Part shown: piece after piece, positions 24,645 to 33,691 of the stretch
Layout of the letters: each line of letters begins with the position of its first letter
Position numbering within the stretch: the first letter of the stretch is position 1
Origin: Asaia sp003994335
GTDB lineage: Bacteria > Pseudomonadota > Alphaproteobacteria > Acetobacterales > Acetobacteraceae
NCBI RefSeq assembly: GCF_037151175.1
Contig: NZ_JBBCOR010000008.1
Location: 62,001-126,000, forward strand
DNA: 64,000 bases
Direction: 5' to 3'
Program-made: the position numbers and the translations under genes
Notes under the pieces: generated by a model
Databases searched by the model: none
What the model saw: the letters and a program-made list of their open reading frames with translations, nothing else
What the model was told of the DNA's origin: nothing

Positions 24645-26981
24645 TCAGAACTTCACCCGCACGCCGCCGAAAAAGGCGCGTGGGCTGCCTGCGTAGATCG
24701 AACCCGTCTTTGCGGCCAATACTGAGGCGCCTGCCTGCTGACCATTGGCCAGAAGGGTGTCGCTGATAGTTGTCGCCCCTGCGGCATAGACGCTATTGGC
24801 GACATTCTGCACCTCGACATAGCTGTGCAGACGATGCACCCAACCCAGCCTTGCGGGCGGGTCGTAATGTATCTCCAGATTGAGCAGACCGTATCCGGGG
24901 ATCTTGAGCAGATTGGCATTGTCGACGAAGAAGGTGCTGCGCCATGTTACCTCCGCAAATCCGCCCAGTCCCTCCAATAGCCCTGAGGGTTGGTCATAGA
25001 GCACGCGCGCATTTAGAAAATGCGGCATGACCCCGGGGATCAGCTTGCCCTTGCGCGAGAAGCTGCGAGACATCGTGCTGTTCGACAGGATCTCGGTGTA
25101 CTTCGTGTAGATCTGGTTGTCATAGGTGTAGGACAGACGCAGCTTCGCCCCAGGCAGGGTTCGCGGGAGGGCCTGCCATGTGGCGGCGAGTTCCACGCCA
25201 CGATGCTGCGAGGCGGGCGCGTTGAACGTGTAGCTGCCCGCCTGGGTATTGACCCCAGCCGACTGGCTGACCAGCTCGTTTCTGTAGAATTCGTAAAATC
25301 CGGTGGCCTGCACATTGACTGACGCCGAAGGGTGCCATTCTGTTCCAAGATCCACCCCAAGACTGCTCTGGCTCTTGAGTTGGGTGTTGTTGCCGTAATT
25401 GCCCTGCGGCGTGACGAAGAAGCTGGAATAGCCCGGCGTGGCATAGGCCGTGCCCAGCCGCGCATGCCAGGTCCAGGCCTTGTCAGGCGTGAAGACGATA
25501 GAGGCCTCAGGGGCGAGATTGAAGAAGCGCCGATTGGCCGTGATATCCTGCGCTCGCGTGGCGACGGCGCTCCGGCTGTAGACCGTCTGAACCGCCCCGA
25601 TATCGGATTGCGTGCCGCCCAGCCCGATCACCGCGTGCCATCGCGGCGCAAACTGCCAGTCTTCCTCGAAGCGCAGACCGATATTCCACTGATGGCCATA
25701 GGAGGTCGATGTCTCGCTGCCACGCGTGGCTCCCGCCTGCGGCAACAGGGCGTAAACCTGATAGCCGTAATCCATGTAGTCGAAATTGGCCCCGACGAAG
25801 CTGGTAAGGGGCGTTGCTCCGACTACGTCATGACGCGTCAGGTCGGTCTGGACGTTATAGGAGTTGAATGGCCCCACGAAGGCCGTGGTCGAGGTCGGCT
25901 GCTCGACATGGCGCTGGTCATAGGTGAACTGGGTACGCCAGACCATGCGCGGCGTGAAATCATGCTCCCAGCGCAGCCCGACAATACTGCGCCGGTCGAA
26001 GCGGCCCAGATTGGCCTGCTGGGGTGTCACGGCGGTCTGAGCGCCATAAGCGCCGTTTCGATAAAGCGACACCGTACCGCATCCGGCGGCGCCCCCGGCA
26101 GCCGTGGTGCATCCCCGCTGATAGGGGTTAAGGCGATACTGGTTGAGCGACAGCCTCAGCGGAAGAAAGGCATCGGTCACGTTATTGATGAATTTTAGAA
26201 CGAGACGGTCCTTGGGCGAAAGAGACACCCGCAGGCGCATATTTTCGGTCGAGGTCGCATATTGGCTATTGGCAATGAAGCCATCGCTACGCACGTCGCT
26301 GGCAAAGAGCATGAAATCATAGGTGCGATTGCCTGCACCTAGCGTCATATAGTTATTGAACATGCCGAAACTGCCGAAATCGGAGCCGAGTTCGAGCCCA
26401 TGGATGGAAGCGCCGCTGCGCGTGCGGAAATTGATTGCACCATTGATGGCGTAATTGCCGTAGAGGGTCGATGCCGGACCTTGGAAAACATCCACCCCCT
26501 CATAGGCATGAGGGTCGATCAGATCGGCACGCGCCGTGCCATCGGGCTGGGTGACGGGAAAGCCGTCTTCTGAAACCTGCAGATTGCGCAGCCCGTAGGA
26601 CTGGCGCGCTCCCGACCCGCGAATGGAAACAACAGTATCACGCGGGCCATTCCCCTGCAGGAAACTTGCACCCGGCACAGCGACCAGCATGTCGGCCACG
26701 CTCTGAGCAACCTGATTGGCAAAATCCTGGCGCTCGGCACTGTAAGTCGTCTGCCCCACGGGTGAGAGGGTGACAGGCCCCCGCGCCTGGCCCTTGACCA
26801 GAATGGCTTCGACGGGAGGCGCCTTGCGCTTTGGCCGCGAGGATGGCGCGTGGGGCGAAGACGGGGGGTGGGGAATACGCTGCACCGTGGGTTCGGCGGC
26901 AACAGCTTGCAGGCTGCCCAGGCTGACCAGGGCAGGGAGCGCGCGACCACAGAGCCGCGCGACACGAAGAAAGGATGTCAT
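24645..26981 (-). CDS. TonB-dependent receptor (metal or metal-complex uptake)
   Basis: Outer-membrane receptor of 778 residues with a signal peptide. The plug domain follows a Pro-rich linker: VSIRGSGARQSYGLRNLQVS, GFPVTQPDGTARADLIDPHA and VDVFQGPASTLYGNYAINGA. The barrel ends SPRAFFGGVRVKF with a C-terminal Phe. Gene order DUF2946, receptor, PepSY_TM, with Sco next door, suggests copper or iron acquisition. It cannot be told from sequence whether the ligand is free metal or a chelate. Confidence 0.9.
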   Translation of the reverse strand: MTSFLRVARLCGRALPALVSLGSLQAVAAEPTVQRIPHPPSSPHAPSSRPKRKAPPVEAILVKGQARGPVTLSPVGQTTYSAERQDFANQVAQSVADMLVAVPGASFLQGNGPRDTVVSIRGSGARQSYGLRNLQVSEDGFPVTQPDGTARADLIDPHAYEGVDVFQGPASTLYGNYAINGAINFRTRSGASIHGLELGSDFGSFGMFNNYMTLGAGNRTYDFMLFASDVRSDGFIANSQYATSTENMRLRVSLSPKDRLVLKFINNVTDAFLPLRLSLNQYRLNPYQRGCTTAAGGAAGCGTVSLYRNGAYGAQTAVTPQQANLGRFDRRSIVGLRWEHDFTPRMVWRTQFTYDQRHVEQPTSTTAFVGPFNSYNVQTDLTRHDVVGATPLTSFVGANFDYMDYGYQVYALLPQAGATRGSETSTSYGHQWNIGLRFEEDWQFAPRWHAVIGLGGTQSDIGAVQTVYSRSAVATRAQDITANRRFFNLAPEASIVFTPDKAWTWHARLGTAYATPGYSSFFVTPQGNYGNNTQLKSQSSLGVDLGTEWHPSASVNVQATGFYEFYRNELVSQSAGVNTQAGSYTFNAPASQHRGVELAATWQALPRTLPGAKLRLSYTYDNQIYTKYTEILSNSTMSRSFSRKGKLIPGVMPHFLNARVLYDQPSGLLEGLGGFAEVTWRSTFFVDNANLLKIPGYGLLNLEIHYDPPARLGWVHRLHSYVEVQNVANSVYAAGATTISDTLLANGQQAGASVLAAKTGSIYAGSPRAFFGGVRVKF

Positions 26982-27062
26982 GAGAGATCAACCTGACGGG
27001 GAACAGGGCCATGAGCTCGCAGCCACGGTCAGGTGGTACGAGTACTCATGGAGCGAGACGGG

Positions 27063-27455
27063 TCAGGCGATGAGGGGAGGCCCTCGAGGGGAATGGCTGT
27101 TTCGTGCAGGCGCAGGCGGTCCCCGCACGGGCGGAAAGCACCAGAAATGTGCGAGAGTAACGAATGTCGCCCTTCCCCTCCCGAATAAGGAAGGGATCAC
27201 ACAAGGGTCATGCATGTCCGATGCGACTGCCAGAAGCATCGCGCCATCACTCAGAGCCGGTCTGTGGTGCCGATCATCGGGTAAGGAGTTCGAGGGTGGC
27301 TCACAGAGCACCGAGAGCGCTGTGAGCACATCGAGCGGGTCGTCCGACGACGCGCCGGACAAGGGGGTGGAACCGCCGAGACGGATCACCAGGGCAAGCA
27401 GAGCCATCAGCCAGAAGGCCGCCCTTGCTCCATGAGATCGCCCAGTCATTCCCAT
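27063..27455 (-). CDS. DUF2946-like membrane protein
   Basis: First gene of the metal-uptake operon, about 130 residues from the ATG at 27455; the frame is open 33 codons further. It has one N-terminal membrane segment (RAAFWLMALLALVIRLGG), a Cys and a histidine region (SVLCEPPS, DDRHHRPALSDG, ASDMHDP) and a C-terminus with SPRGPP. These features fit DUF2946, which is often found beside TonB receptors and copper genes, though no function is established. The receptor start is 82 bases downstream. Confidence 0.7.
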   Translation of the reverse strand: MGMTGRSHGARAAFWLMALLALVIRLGGSTPLSGASSDDPLDVLTALSVLCEPPSNSLPDDRHHRPALSDGAMLLAVASDMHDPCVIPSLFGRGRATFVTLAHFWCFPPVRGPPAPARNSHSPRGPPLIA

Positions 27456-27882
27456 GGGCCATTTCCATAAGCGATCTGGCGCGTTTTGCCCATGGGTGTG
27501 CGCCGTCTCTTGCCGAGTGTTCACAGACAAAACCGAGAGATAACAGGCGTGCAAACAATTGCGCCTATGAATGTCGTAAAGAATAAAACGCCCCGGATCG
27601 CCCCCCTCTCTACAGACGCGCGTCTCTCACCGAGACATGAATAATACTCAAAGTTCCCGGAATGGCGAACAACCCAAAAATCGCAACTGCATCGAACCAT
27701 GCATGATAGGGGGATTGTCTATTTATAAATATTTCTATGAAATTGTTGCACACATTTATTATGTAAACCGAAATGTAGATACATCATATCTTGTTACTAC
27801 CGTAATCACCGAATGGACATATGGATACAGATGTGAGATAGGGTCTCAAAGCGGTTGTCACAGAAGCGGGAACTTAAGGGCA
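27456..27882. other. A/T-rich divergent intergenic region
   Basis: Separates the metal-uptake operon from the glycosyltransferase gene. 27690-27850 is much more A+T-rich than the rest of the window. An imperfect inverted repeat GGCGTGCAA / TTGCGCC (27546-27565) lies about 95 bases upstream of the DUF2946 start and could be an operator. The glycosyltransferase frame stays open back to 27637 but has no good start there. Confidence 0.4.
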
Positions 27883-29109
27883 ATGGACAGCAAAAATCCG
27901 GGTTCAGACCCAATCATGGCCGATATCGACGCCTGGGATGAGCTCAGATCCGATGAGCCCGCTCAGGGAGAAAATTCCGCTCAGACGCCCATGAATTACC
28001 TCGCAGGACTAGATATGCTGAGCGAGCAGGATTTTGCAGATGACGGGCAGGCCATCGCTTTTTACCGCGAGAATGGCTGCACAACAGTCATGCAGGCCTT
28101 CACCCTAGCCAATATTCTGCATACGAGCTTTCGCGTGCAGGAGGCTTCACGCTTTTACCGCATCGCCTTCGAGCTTCATTCCAAAAGCCCGAGCGAGTAC
28201 CCTCTTGCACAGTCGCTGCTGCAGGCACGCCTCCTCTGCCTGATGAAGGCAGGCAAGGAACTGCCCTCTCATGAAGTGGCCGAGTTGCGCGCCCTTTGCG
28301 CGCCTCACGCCAATTTCATCGAGAGCGTTCATCTGGCATGGCGCGGCGGAGACCCACTGGGCGCCATGCGCCTGACGGCGAATGCCTTTGAAGAATTCCA
28401 CACGGGGGAAGAGATTGACACGCTCTATCTCGGCTTTGCCCTCCAGAGCAACTTCCCCTTCATCAAGGGCTGCAGCGATCATCGCGTAATCCCCAACCAG
28501 CTTTTCCTCTATTGGGACCAGACCCCCCCGGAGGAGATCCGCGCTAATTTCGATTTCCATCGTCAGATCTCCGGGCTCGATGTCCGCATCTTCGACAAGC
28601 CGGAAGCAGAACAATGGCTCTATGACGTCTATGGCGTCGAGGCGCGCTCGCTCTTCCTCTCGGCCCGCCATCCGGCAGAGGCAGCCGATATCCTGCGCGT
28701 TCATGTCATTCAGGCGCTTGGAGGCTGGTGGCTCGATGCCGATATCCGTCTCCGCGACGAACAGGCCATCCAGTTCATCCTCGACCGCAAGGAGCAGAAT
28801 GTCCTGTTCCTGACTCATAACAACGTTGTGCATAATGACTTCTTCGGATCGGTCGCCCAGAGCCCGCTCCTCAATGAATGTCTTCTCAACATATATAGGA
28901 ACTGCTTCCTGCATCCGGGGCTGTTCATTGCTTACAAGACCGGGCCAGGCGTATTCAATCGTGCCCTGAACCGCCTTATCCATCGTGATGTCTCCGGCAT
29001 CGCTCCGATGGCGCCGACCAGCGTCCATGATCATCATGTATTCGGTCGTCTGATCGAGGAATTCGAAACCCCCTACAAGCATCAAACCAAGCACTGGCAG
29101 GCTGTCTAG
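27883..29109 (+). CDS. Glycosyltransferase with DXD sugar-binding motif (GT32-like)
   Basis: A 408-residue protein starting at an ATG preceded by AAGGG. The C-terminal half is like the Gly_transf_sug (DXD) family: IPNQLFLYWDQTPPEEI, SARHPAEAADILRVHVIQ and ALGGWWLDADIRLRDE with the metal-binding Asp-Ala-Asp. The N-terminal 200 residues are helical and perhaps TPR-like. It stands alone with no polysaccharide genes around. The acceptor could be lipid, protein or another glycan; none is indicated. Confidence 0.8.
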   Translation: MDSKNPGSDPIMADIDAWDELRSDEPAQGENSAQTPMNYLAGLDMLSEQDFADDGQAIAFYRENGCTTVMQAFTLANILHTSFRVQEASRFYRIAFELHSKSPSEYPLAQSLLQARLLCLMKAGKELPSHEVAELRALCAPHANFIESVHLAWRGGDPLGAMRLTANAFEEFHTGEEIDTLYLGFALQSNFPFIKGCSDHRVIPNQLFLYWDQTPPEEIRANFDFHRQISGLDVRIFDKPEAEQWLYDVYGVEARSLFLSARHPAEAADILRVHVIQALGGWWLDADIRLRDEQAIQFILDRKEQNVLFLTHNNVVHNDFFGSVAQSPLLNECLLNIYRNCFLHPGLFIAYKTGPGVFNRALNRLIHRDVSGIAPMAPTSVHDHHVFGRLIEEFETPYKHQTKHWQAV

Positions 29110-29374
29110 AAATCTCCCGGCGCAAGTCGCGCCGAGATCGTCTCAAACCGTATTCCCTGCCGATGTAATCACCCCCTCGGCGCTTTCACCACGCTCTTCT
29201 CTCCCGTTCCCCAGACGCCGGTTTCGCTCACTGGCCAGGAACGGTATCGGTCAGCACGCTCGAGCCGATTCCCAACTGCTGGACACTTGAGTAAAAGCAC
29301 CTTGTGCGTTGAGATCGAAAATGAAACGATTGACGGGAGTGTTTCTTCCTCCTGATCAATAGGGCTTCCTGCCT
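29110..29374 (+). other. Intergenic region with a strong GC hairpin
   Basis: A hairpin CGGCGC / GCGCCG, extended by ATCT / AGAT, lies at 29112-29138 just after the glycosyltransferase stop and may end its transcript, though no T-tract follows. The rest carries the promoter of the M1 peptidase gene. No ORF is supported. Confidence 0.4.
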
Positions 29375-31441
29375 ATGCGTTCGTTTTTTCCGTTTCTCGG
29401 CCTGGCATTATGTCTGGAGCCCGCCCTGGCGGCGCGCCCCGCTCCCAGCCAGTCCATGCCGCTCTCCATGAGACCCGTTTTCGACACGCTGGTTCTGCCT
29501 GACGCCGCCAATATCTGGCGCAGTGGTTCGGGTCGCCCCGGCCCCGCCTACTGGCAGAATCGCGCTGATTACCGCATCGAGTCCCGCATCGACCCGGACA
29601 AGGCGGTTCTGAGCGGTACCGAGACCATTACCTACACGAATAACAGCCCCGATGCGCTGGATGTGCTCTGGCTCCAGCTCGACCAGAACATGTATCGCAA
29701 GGATTCCCGCTCCTGGATCGCCTATCCCGACTGGCATCCAGCGAGTTCAGAGGGCTTCGTGATCGAGCGCGTGGCGCTTGAAGAGGGCGGCAGGGAGCAT
29801 CCTGTCCCATTCCGCATCGACGATACACGCATGCAGGTCAGTCTGCCTTCTCCCCTCGCCGGATCGGGCCATGTTCTGAAACTGCGTGTGACCTGGCATC
29901 ATCAGATTCCCGGCCTTTGGGGGGGGCGCACAGCCGTAACGCCAGTAAAGGATGGCAAGATCTACGAGATCGCCCAATGGTATCCGCGTATGAGCGTCTA
30001 TGACGATCTGCGCGGCTGGGACACGCTGCCGTATCTGGGCCAGGAATTCTACCTGGAATACGGCACGATCGATTACGCCGTGACCGTCCCCTGGAATTTC
30101 ACGGTCGTAGGCTCAGGCGCACTCGTCAACCCTCAGGATGTGCTGAGTGCGACAGAGCGCGCGCGCCTTGCAGAGGCCGCCAGAAGCGACAAGCGTGTTC
30201 TCATCCGAACGCCGGGAGACGTGCTGGACCCAGCCAGCCATCTGGCGCGATCGGGTGAAAAGACGTGGCGCTTTCATATGGAAAATACGCGCGATGTCGC
30301 CTTCGCGGCCTCGCCGGTTTTCGTCTGGGATGCCGCCAGGCTCGATCTGCCCGCCCTGCCCGCTGCCAAGGGCCAGAAGGCCCAGCCACGTCTGGCCATG
30401 TCGGTCTACCCGCGTGAGGGTGCGGGCCCGCAGGCCTGGGACCGCTCCACCGAGTATGTGAAGCACGCCATCGAGTATTTCTCGTCGCAATGGTACCCTT
30501 ATCCTTGGCCGAACGCCGTCAATCTCGGCGGCCATGGGGCGGGCATGGAATACCCTGGCATCGTCTTCGACGGATGGCAGGACAAGAACGATATGCTGTT
30601 CTGGATCACCACCCATGAACTCGGCCATGGCTGGTTCCCCATGATCGTGGGGAGCAATGAGCGTCGTCACGCCTTCATGGATGAGGGGTTCAATACCTTC
30701 ATCGATGCGTATGCCTCGCAGCATTTCAACCACGGGGAATATGCCCCCAAGAAGGACGCCGAATTCGCCCCCGAGACCGGAGACCCGGCAAAGGATATCG
30801 TGCCAGTGCTTACCGCCTCCGATGCACCGAGCCTGATGATGCCCTCCGAACTCGTGCCCGAAAAATATCGTCACAAAGTGACCTATTTCAAAGGCGCTTA
30901 CGGGCTCATGCTTCTGCGTGAGAAAATTCTCGGGCCTGATCGCTTCGACGCTGCCTTTCGCGCCTATATCCGCGCCTGGGCCTTCAAGCATCCCACCCCG
31001 TCGGATTTCTTCCGCTTCATGTCCAGCGAGGCGGGAGAGGATCTGACATGGTTCTGGCGCGGCTGGTATTTCGAGAACTGGTGGCCCCAGTACCGTCTGG
31101 ACGGCATGACCCGCATCGCCGCAAAGCCGGAAACGGGCCATATGAAGACGAGTCAAACCACACCCGGCCAGTCTGCGACTGACGCCGGCAATACCATCGC
31201 CATCGGCGTACGCAATGAGGGCAAGCTGCTTCTGCCAGTCGTACTGCGCGTGACATGGCAGGACGGCACAATGGCCGAGCGCATCATCCCGACCGAAGCC
31301 TGGGCGCTTCATGACCGTTTGAGCCTGAGCTTCCCCGATCATGGGGCAGTCAAATCTGTCGCGCTCGACCCAGATCAGGGCCTGCCTGTTCCTGATCGCA
31401 GCGCATTGACGCTGACACCGGCAGAACCCGCCCGTCCCTGA
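29375..31441 (+). CDS. Exported M1-family zinc metallopeptidase
   Basis: A 688-residue aminopeptidase-like enzyme with a short signal peptide (MRSFFPFLGLALCLEPALAA). The zinc site is complete: His414-Glu415-x-x-His418 in HELGHGW, and Glu437 in FMDEGF. A GMEYPG segment precedes it, close to the GAMEN exopeptidase motif but changed (HGAGMEYPG). It therefore looks like the gluzincin group often annotated as periplasmic M1 peptidase. C-terminal helical region present. Isolated gene, no operon partner. Confidence 0.92.
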   Translation: MRSFFPFLGLALCLEPALAARPAPSQSMPLSMRPVFDTLVLPDAANIWRSGSGRPGPAYWQNRADYRIESRIDPDKAVLSGTETITYTNNSPDALDVLWLQLDQNMYRKDSRSWIAYPDWHPASSEGFVIERVALEEGGREHPVPFRIDDTRMQVSLPSPLAGSGHVLKLRVTWHHQIPGLWGGRTAVTPVKDGKIYEIAQWYPRMSVYDDLRGWDTLPYLGQEFYLEYGTIDYAVTVPWNFTVVGSGALVNPQDVLSATERARLAEAARSDKRVLIRTPGDVLDPASHLARSGEKTWRFHMENTRDVAFAASPVFVWDAARLDLPALPAAKGQKAQPRLAMSVYPREGAGPQAWDRSTEYVKHAIEYFSSQWYPYPWPNAVNLGGHGAGMEYPGIVFDGWQDKNDMLFWITTHELGHGWFPMIVGSNERRHAFMDEGFNTFIDAYASQHFNHGEYAPKKDAEFAPETGDPAKDIVPVLTASDAPSLMMPSELVPEKYRHKVTYFKGAYGLMLLREKILGPDRFDAAFRAYIRAWAFKHPTPSDFFRFMSSEAGEDLTWFWRGWYFENWWPQYRLDGMTRIAAKPETGHMKTSQTTPGQSATDAGNTIAIGVRNEGKLLLPVVLRVTWQDGTMAERIIPTEAWALHDRLSLSFPDHGAVKSVALDPDQGLPVPDRSALTLTPAEPARP

Positions 31442-31497
31442 CGGGCAAAGGCTTCATGCCTCGTGAGCGGGCGCCGACCTGTCCAGAGTAGAAACGC

Positions 31498-31689
31498 CTA
31501 GCGCGCCATCCCCTCGCTCGTCTCGCCCCACAGGCTGGTCGATGCGAGGGCCGGGACCTCGGTACGCTCGGCCGTGTCGAACCCAAAAAAGCTCTGTGCC
31601 TCGGCCCAGACGGGCGACGGCTGGGTCGCATGGCTTTGAGCAAGAAGGCGGGCAAGATCGGCAGCGCCGGTCGACAGATATCTGATCAT
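31498..31689 (-). CDS. Hypothetical small protein, 63 residues
   Basis: An ATG at 31689 with AGGGG eight bases upstream opens a 63-codon frame ending in TAG. The sequence (MIRYLSTGAADLARLLAQS, then SPVWAEAQSFFGFDTA) looks like a helix followed by an acidic tail. I do not recognise the family. It lies downstream of a Fur-like inverted repeat at 31848-31862. A frame open to 31818 exists but is GC-rich and unlikely. Confidence 0.5.
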   Translation of the reverse strand: MIRYLSTGAADLARLLAQSHATQPSPVWAEAQSFFGFDTAERTEVPALASTSLWGETSEGMAR

Positions 31690-31847
31690 GTGGTCTGACC
31701 CCTCACGATGGCGCCCTCTGCCACCAGGGAGGGGCAGGACCGGGCACCTGAAAACAGCGATCCGGGATCCGACTGGCCCCCCGGAGAGACGCGTCAGCCT
31801 ACGGGATAAGCCCCGCACGATGACGACAGGGTCAGCCTATATGATAG

Positions 31848-31862
31848 TGAGAGTCGTTCTCA
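31848..31862 (-). promoter_or_regulatory. Fur-box-like inverted repeat
   Basis: TGAGAGTCGTTCTCA is a 7-1-7-type inverted repeat with 5 of 7 arm positions paired. On the minus strand it overlaps a possible promoter (-35-like TTGAGA, -10-like TATAGG after 16 bases) directed at the 63-residue ORF. It coincides with the stop codon of the upstream COG3146 gene. Confidence 0.4.
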
Positions 31863-33023
31863 ACAACTATTTTCATGGCGATAGGGCGAGAGTTCTGCCA
31901 GCGCCTCCTTCTCTTCAAGAATGGCCGTGCGCTCATGGACGAGATAGGGCTCCACTGCTCTTGCAAGGGCAGGATCACGGATGAAATGCGCCGAATAGGT
32001 CAGGCTCGGCAGATAACCGCGCTGAATCTTGTGCTCGCCCTGCGCCCCAGCCTCCACACGCGACAGCCCCTGGGCGATGGCAAATTCTATGGCCTGGTAA
32101 TAGCAAAGCTCGAAATGCAGGAAGGGCCAGTCCCCCTCGCAGCCCCAGTTGCGGCCATAGAGCGTTTCGCGCCCCATCAGATTGAGAGCCGCCGCGACAG
32201 GTGCGCCCTCATGGAGCGCCTGCATCAGCACTACGCGATCACCCAGCTTCGTCGAGAGCCCGGTGAAAAAGGCGCGTGTCAGATAGGCCTGCCCCCATTT
32301 CCGGTCGATCGTCGCCTGATAGAAATCGTAGAAGCGGTCCCAATCATACGTGCCGATTTCGGCACCGCGCAGCACCCTGAATTCCAGACCGCAAGCCTGC
32401 GCGTCACGCCTTTCCCGACGTATGGCCTTGCGCTTGCGTGACGCCAGCGTGTCGAGAAACTGCTCGAAATCCGCGTAGCCCTGATTATGCCAGTGATATT
32501 GCAGCCCGATACGCGGCATCCAGCCATGTCCGGCGAGCGCTTCCTGCTCCTCGCGGGTACAGAAACTCATATGGACGGAAGACAGGCCAAGTTCATTGCA
32601 GGCCTGGCGCAGCGCATCTCCGAAAACGCCTCTAAGCCTATCGGCATCACCCCGATCCCGATCGATCAGCAGCCGCGATCCGCTGACCGGCGAGAAAGGC
32701 ACGGCAATCTGGAGCTTCGGGTAATATTGTCCGCCAGCCTGCTCATAGGCGCGCGCCCAGCTCTGGTCGAACACGTATTCGCCATAGGAGTGGCCCTTGA
32801 GGAAAAGCGGCGCCACGGCCACCAGCGCCTGACCGTCATGAAGCGCGGCATAGCGTGGCAACCAGCCTGTTCGGGCCCCGACCGAGCCACTCTCCTCGAG
32901 TGCGAGAAAGAAATCATGGCTGAGGAACGGATTGTCATCACCTGCGCAGCGATTCCAGGCGGAAGCGCCAATTTCGGTGATGGAGGCATGGAGAGTCAGG
33001 GACCAATCCGTCATGCGCAGCAT
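31860..33023 (-). CDS. COG3146 (DUF482) GNAT-fold protein, peptidoglycan-biosynthesis-like
   Basis: A 387-residue member of the COG3146 family with two GNAT-like halves, related to FemABX-type aminoacyltransferases. Family motifs are NPFLSHDFFLALEESGSVG, PLFLKGHSYGEYVFDQSWA, FTREEQEAL (here CTREEQEAL), RKRKAIRRERRDA and GRNWGCEGDWPFLHFELCYY, plus VEAGAQGEHKIQRGYLP. AGGGA lies eight bases before the ATG at 33023. The reaction is not established. It is near RidA on the same strand. Confidence 0.9.
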   Translation of the reverse strand: MLRMTDWSLTLHASITEIGASAWNRCAGDDNPFLSHDFFLALEESGSVGARTGWLPRYAALHDGQALVAVAPLFLKGHSYGEYVFDQSWARAYEQAGGQYYPKLQIAVPFSPVSGSRLLIDRDRGDADRLRGVFGDALRQACNELGLSSVHMSFCTREEQEALAGHGWMPRIGLQYHWHNQGYADFEQFLDTLASRKRKAIRRERRDAQACGLEFRVLRGAEIGTYDWDRFYDFYQATIDRKWGQAYLTRAFFTGLSTKLGDRVVLMQALHEGAPVAAALNLMGRETLYGRNWGCEGDWPFLHFELCYYQAIEFAIAQGLSRVEAGAQGEHKIQRGYLPSLTYSAHFIRDPALARAVEPYLVHERTAILEEKEALAELSPYRHENSC

Positions 33024-33191
33024 GTGGTTCGTCCCTGCACCCGGATCAACCGCCTGACCCGCGCGGACAGATAAAATAGCGCCCAGTCAGTCGCCAGATG
33101 GCGTCCAGCGGGACACTGGAAATGCTGCGGGGCAGAACAATCGACGACACCCGGCTCGACCATACGCTCACCGGGTGCAAGAGGCGCCCTG

Positions 33192-33656
33192 TCAGGCGAT
33201 CTCGACCAGAGCTTCGACCTCGACCGGCGCGTCGAGAGGGAGGGAAGGCACACCGATGGTCGAGCGGGCATGACGACCGGCATCGCCGAAGATTGCAACC
33301 GCCAGATCGGAAGCCCCATTCATCACGGTGGCGTGCTGCGTGAAATCGGGCACGCAGGCAATGAAGCCGCCCAGCCGGACGATGCGCTTGACCCGACCCA
33401 GATCCCCCAGCTCGGCCTGAAGCTGCGCCACTACGTTCAGGAAACACAGCTCGGCGCATTCACGCCCCAGTTCCGGCGTGACATCCTCACCCAGCTTGCC
33501 CGTGGCCTTGAGCGTCCCGCCCGAGAGCGGCAACTGCCCGGAAACGACTAGAAGCGAGCCCGTACGGGCGACCGCCACATAGGTCGCCACGGGTGCCGCG
33601 GCCTTTGGCAGGAAAAGGCCAAGGGCGGCCAGACGGTCTGTCGGTGTTTCTGACAT
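33192..33656 (-). CDS. RidA/YjgF-family enamine/imine deaminase-like protein
   Basis: A 154-residue RidA-superfamily protein, a trimer that typically hydrolyses reactive enamines and imines. Segments LLVVSGQLPLSGGTLKATGK, CAELCFLNVVAQLQAELGDL and GRHARSTIGVPSLPLDAPVE fit the longer YjgF/UK114 subgroup (about 150 residues). The catalytic arginine is most likely that of GRHARSTIG, the usual RxA position. AGGAGG precedes the ATG by eight bases. It starts 35 bases after the stop of the RNR-like gene, so the two are probably cotranscribed. Confidence 0.9.
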   Translation of the reverse strand: MSETPTDRLAALGLFLPKAAAPVATYVAVARTGSLLVVSGQLPLSGGTLKATGKLGEDVTPELGRECAELCFLNVVAQLQAELGDLGRVKRIVRLGGFIACVPDFTQHATVMNGASDLAVAIFGDAGRHARSTIGVPSLPLDAPVEVEALVEIA

Positions 33657-33691
33657 GGCAGGTTTCCTCCTTGCTGAAGGGCAATCTCCCC

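Noticed and set aside
27301..27558. Alternative 85-codon minus-strand frame starting near 27558
   Set aside because: Overlaps the DUF2946-like gene in another frame, whose membrane segment and Cys/His features make it the better candidate.
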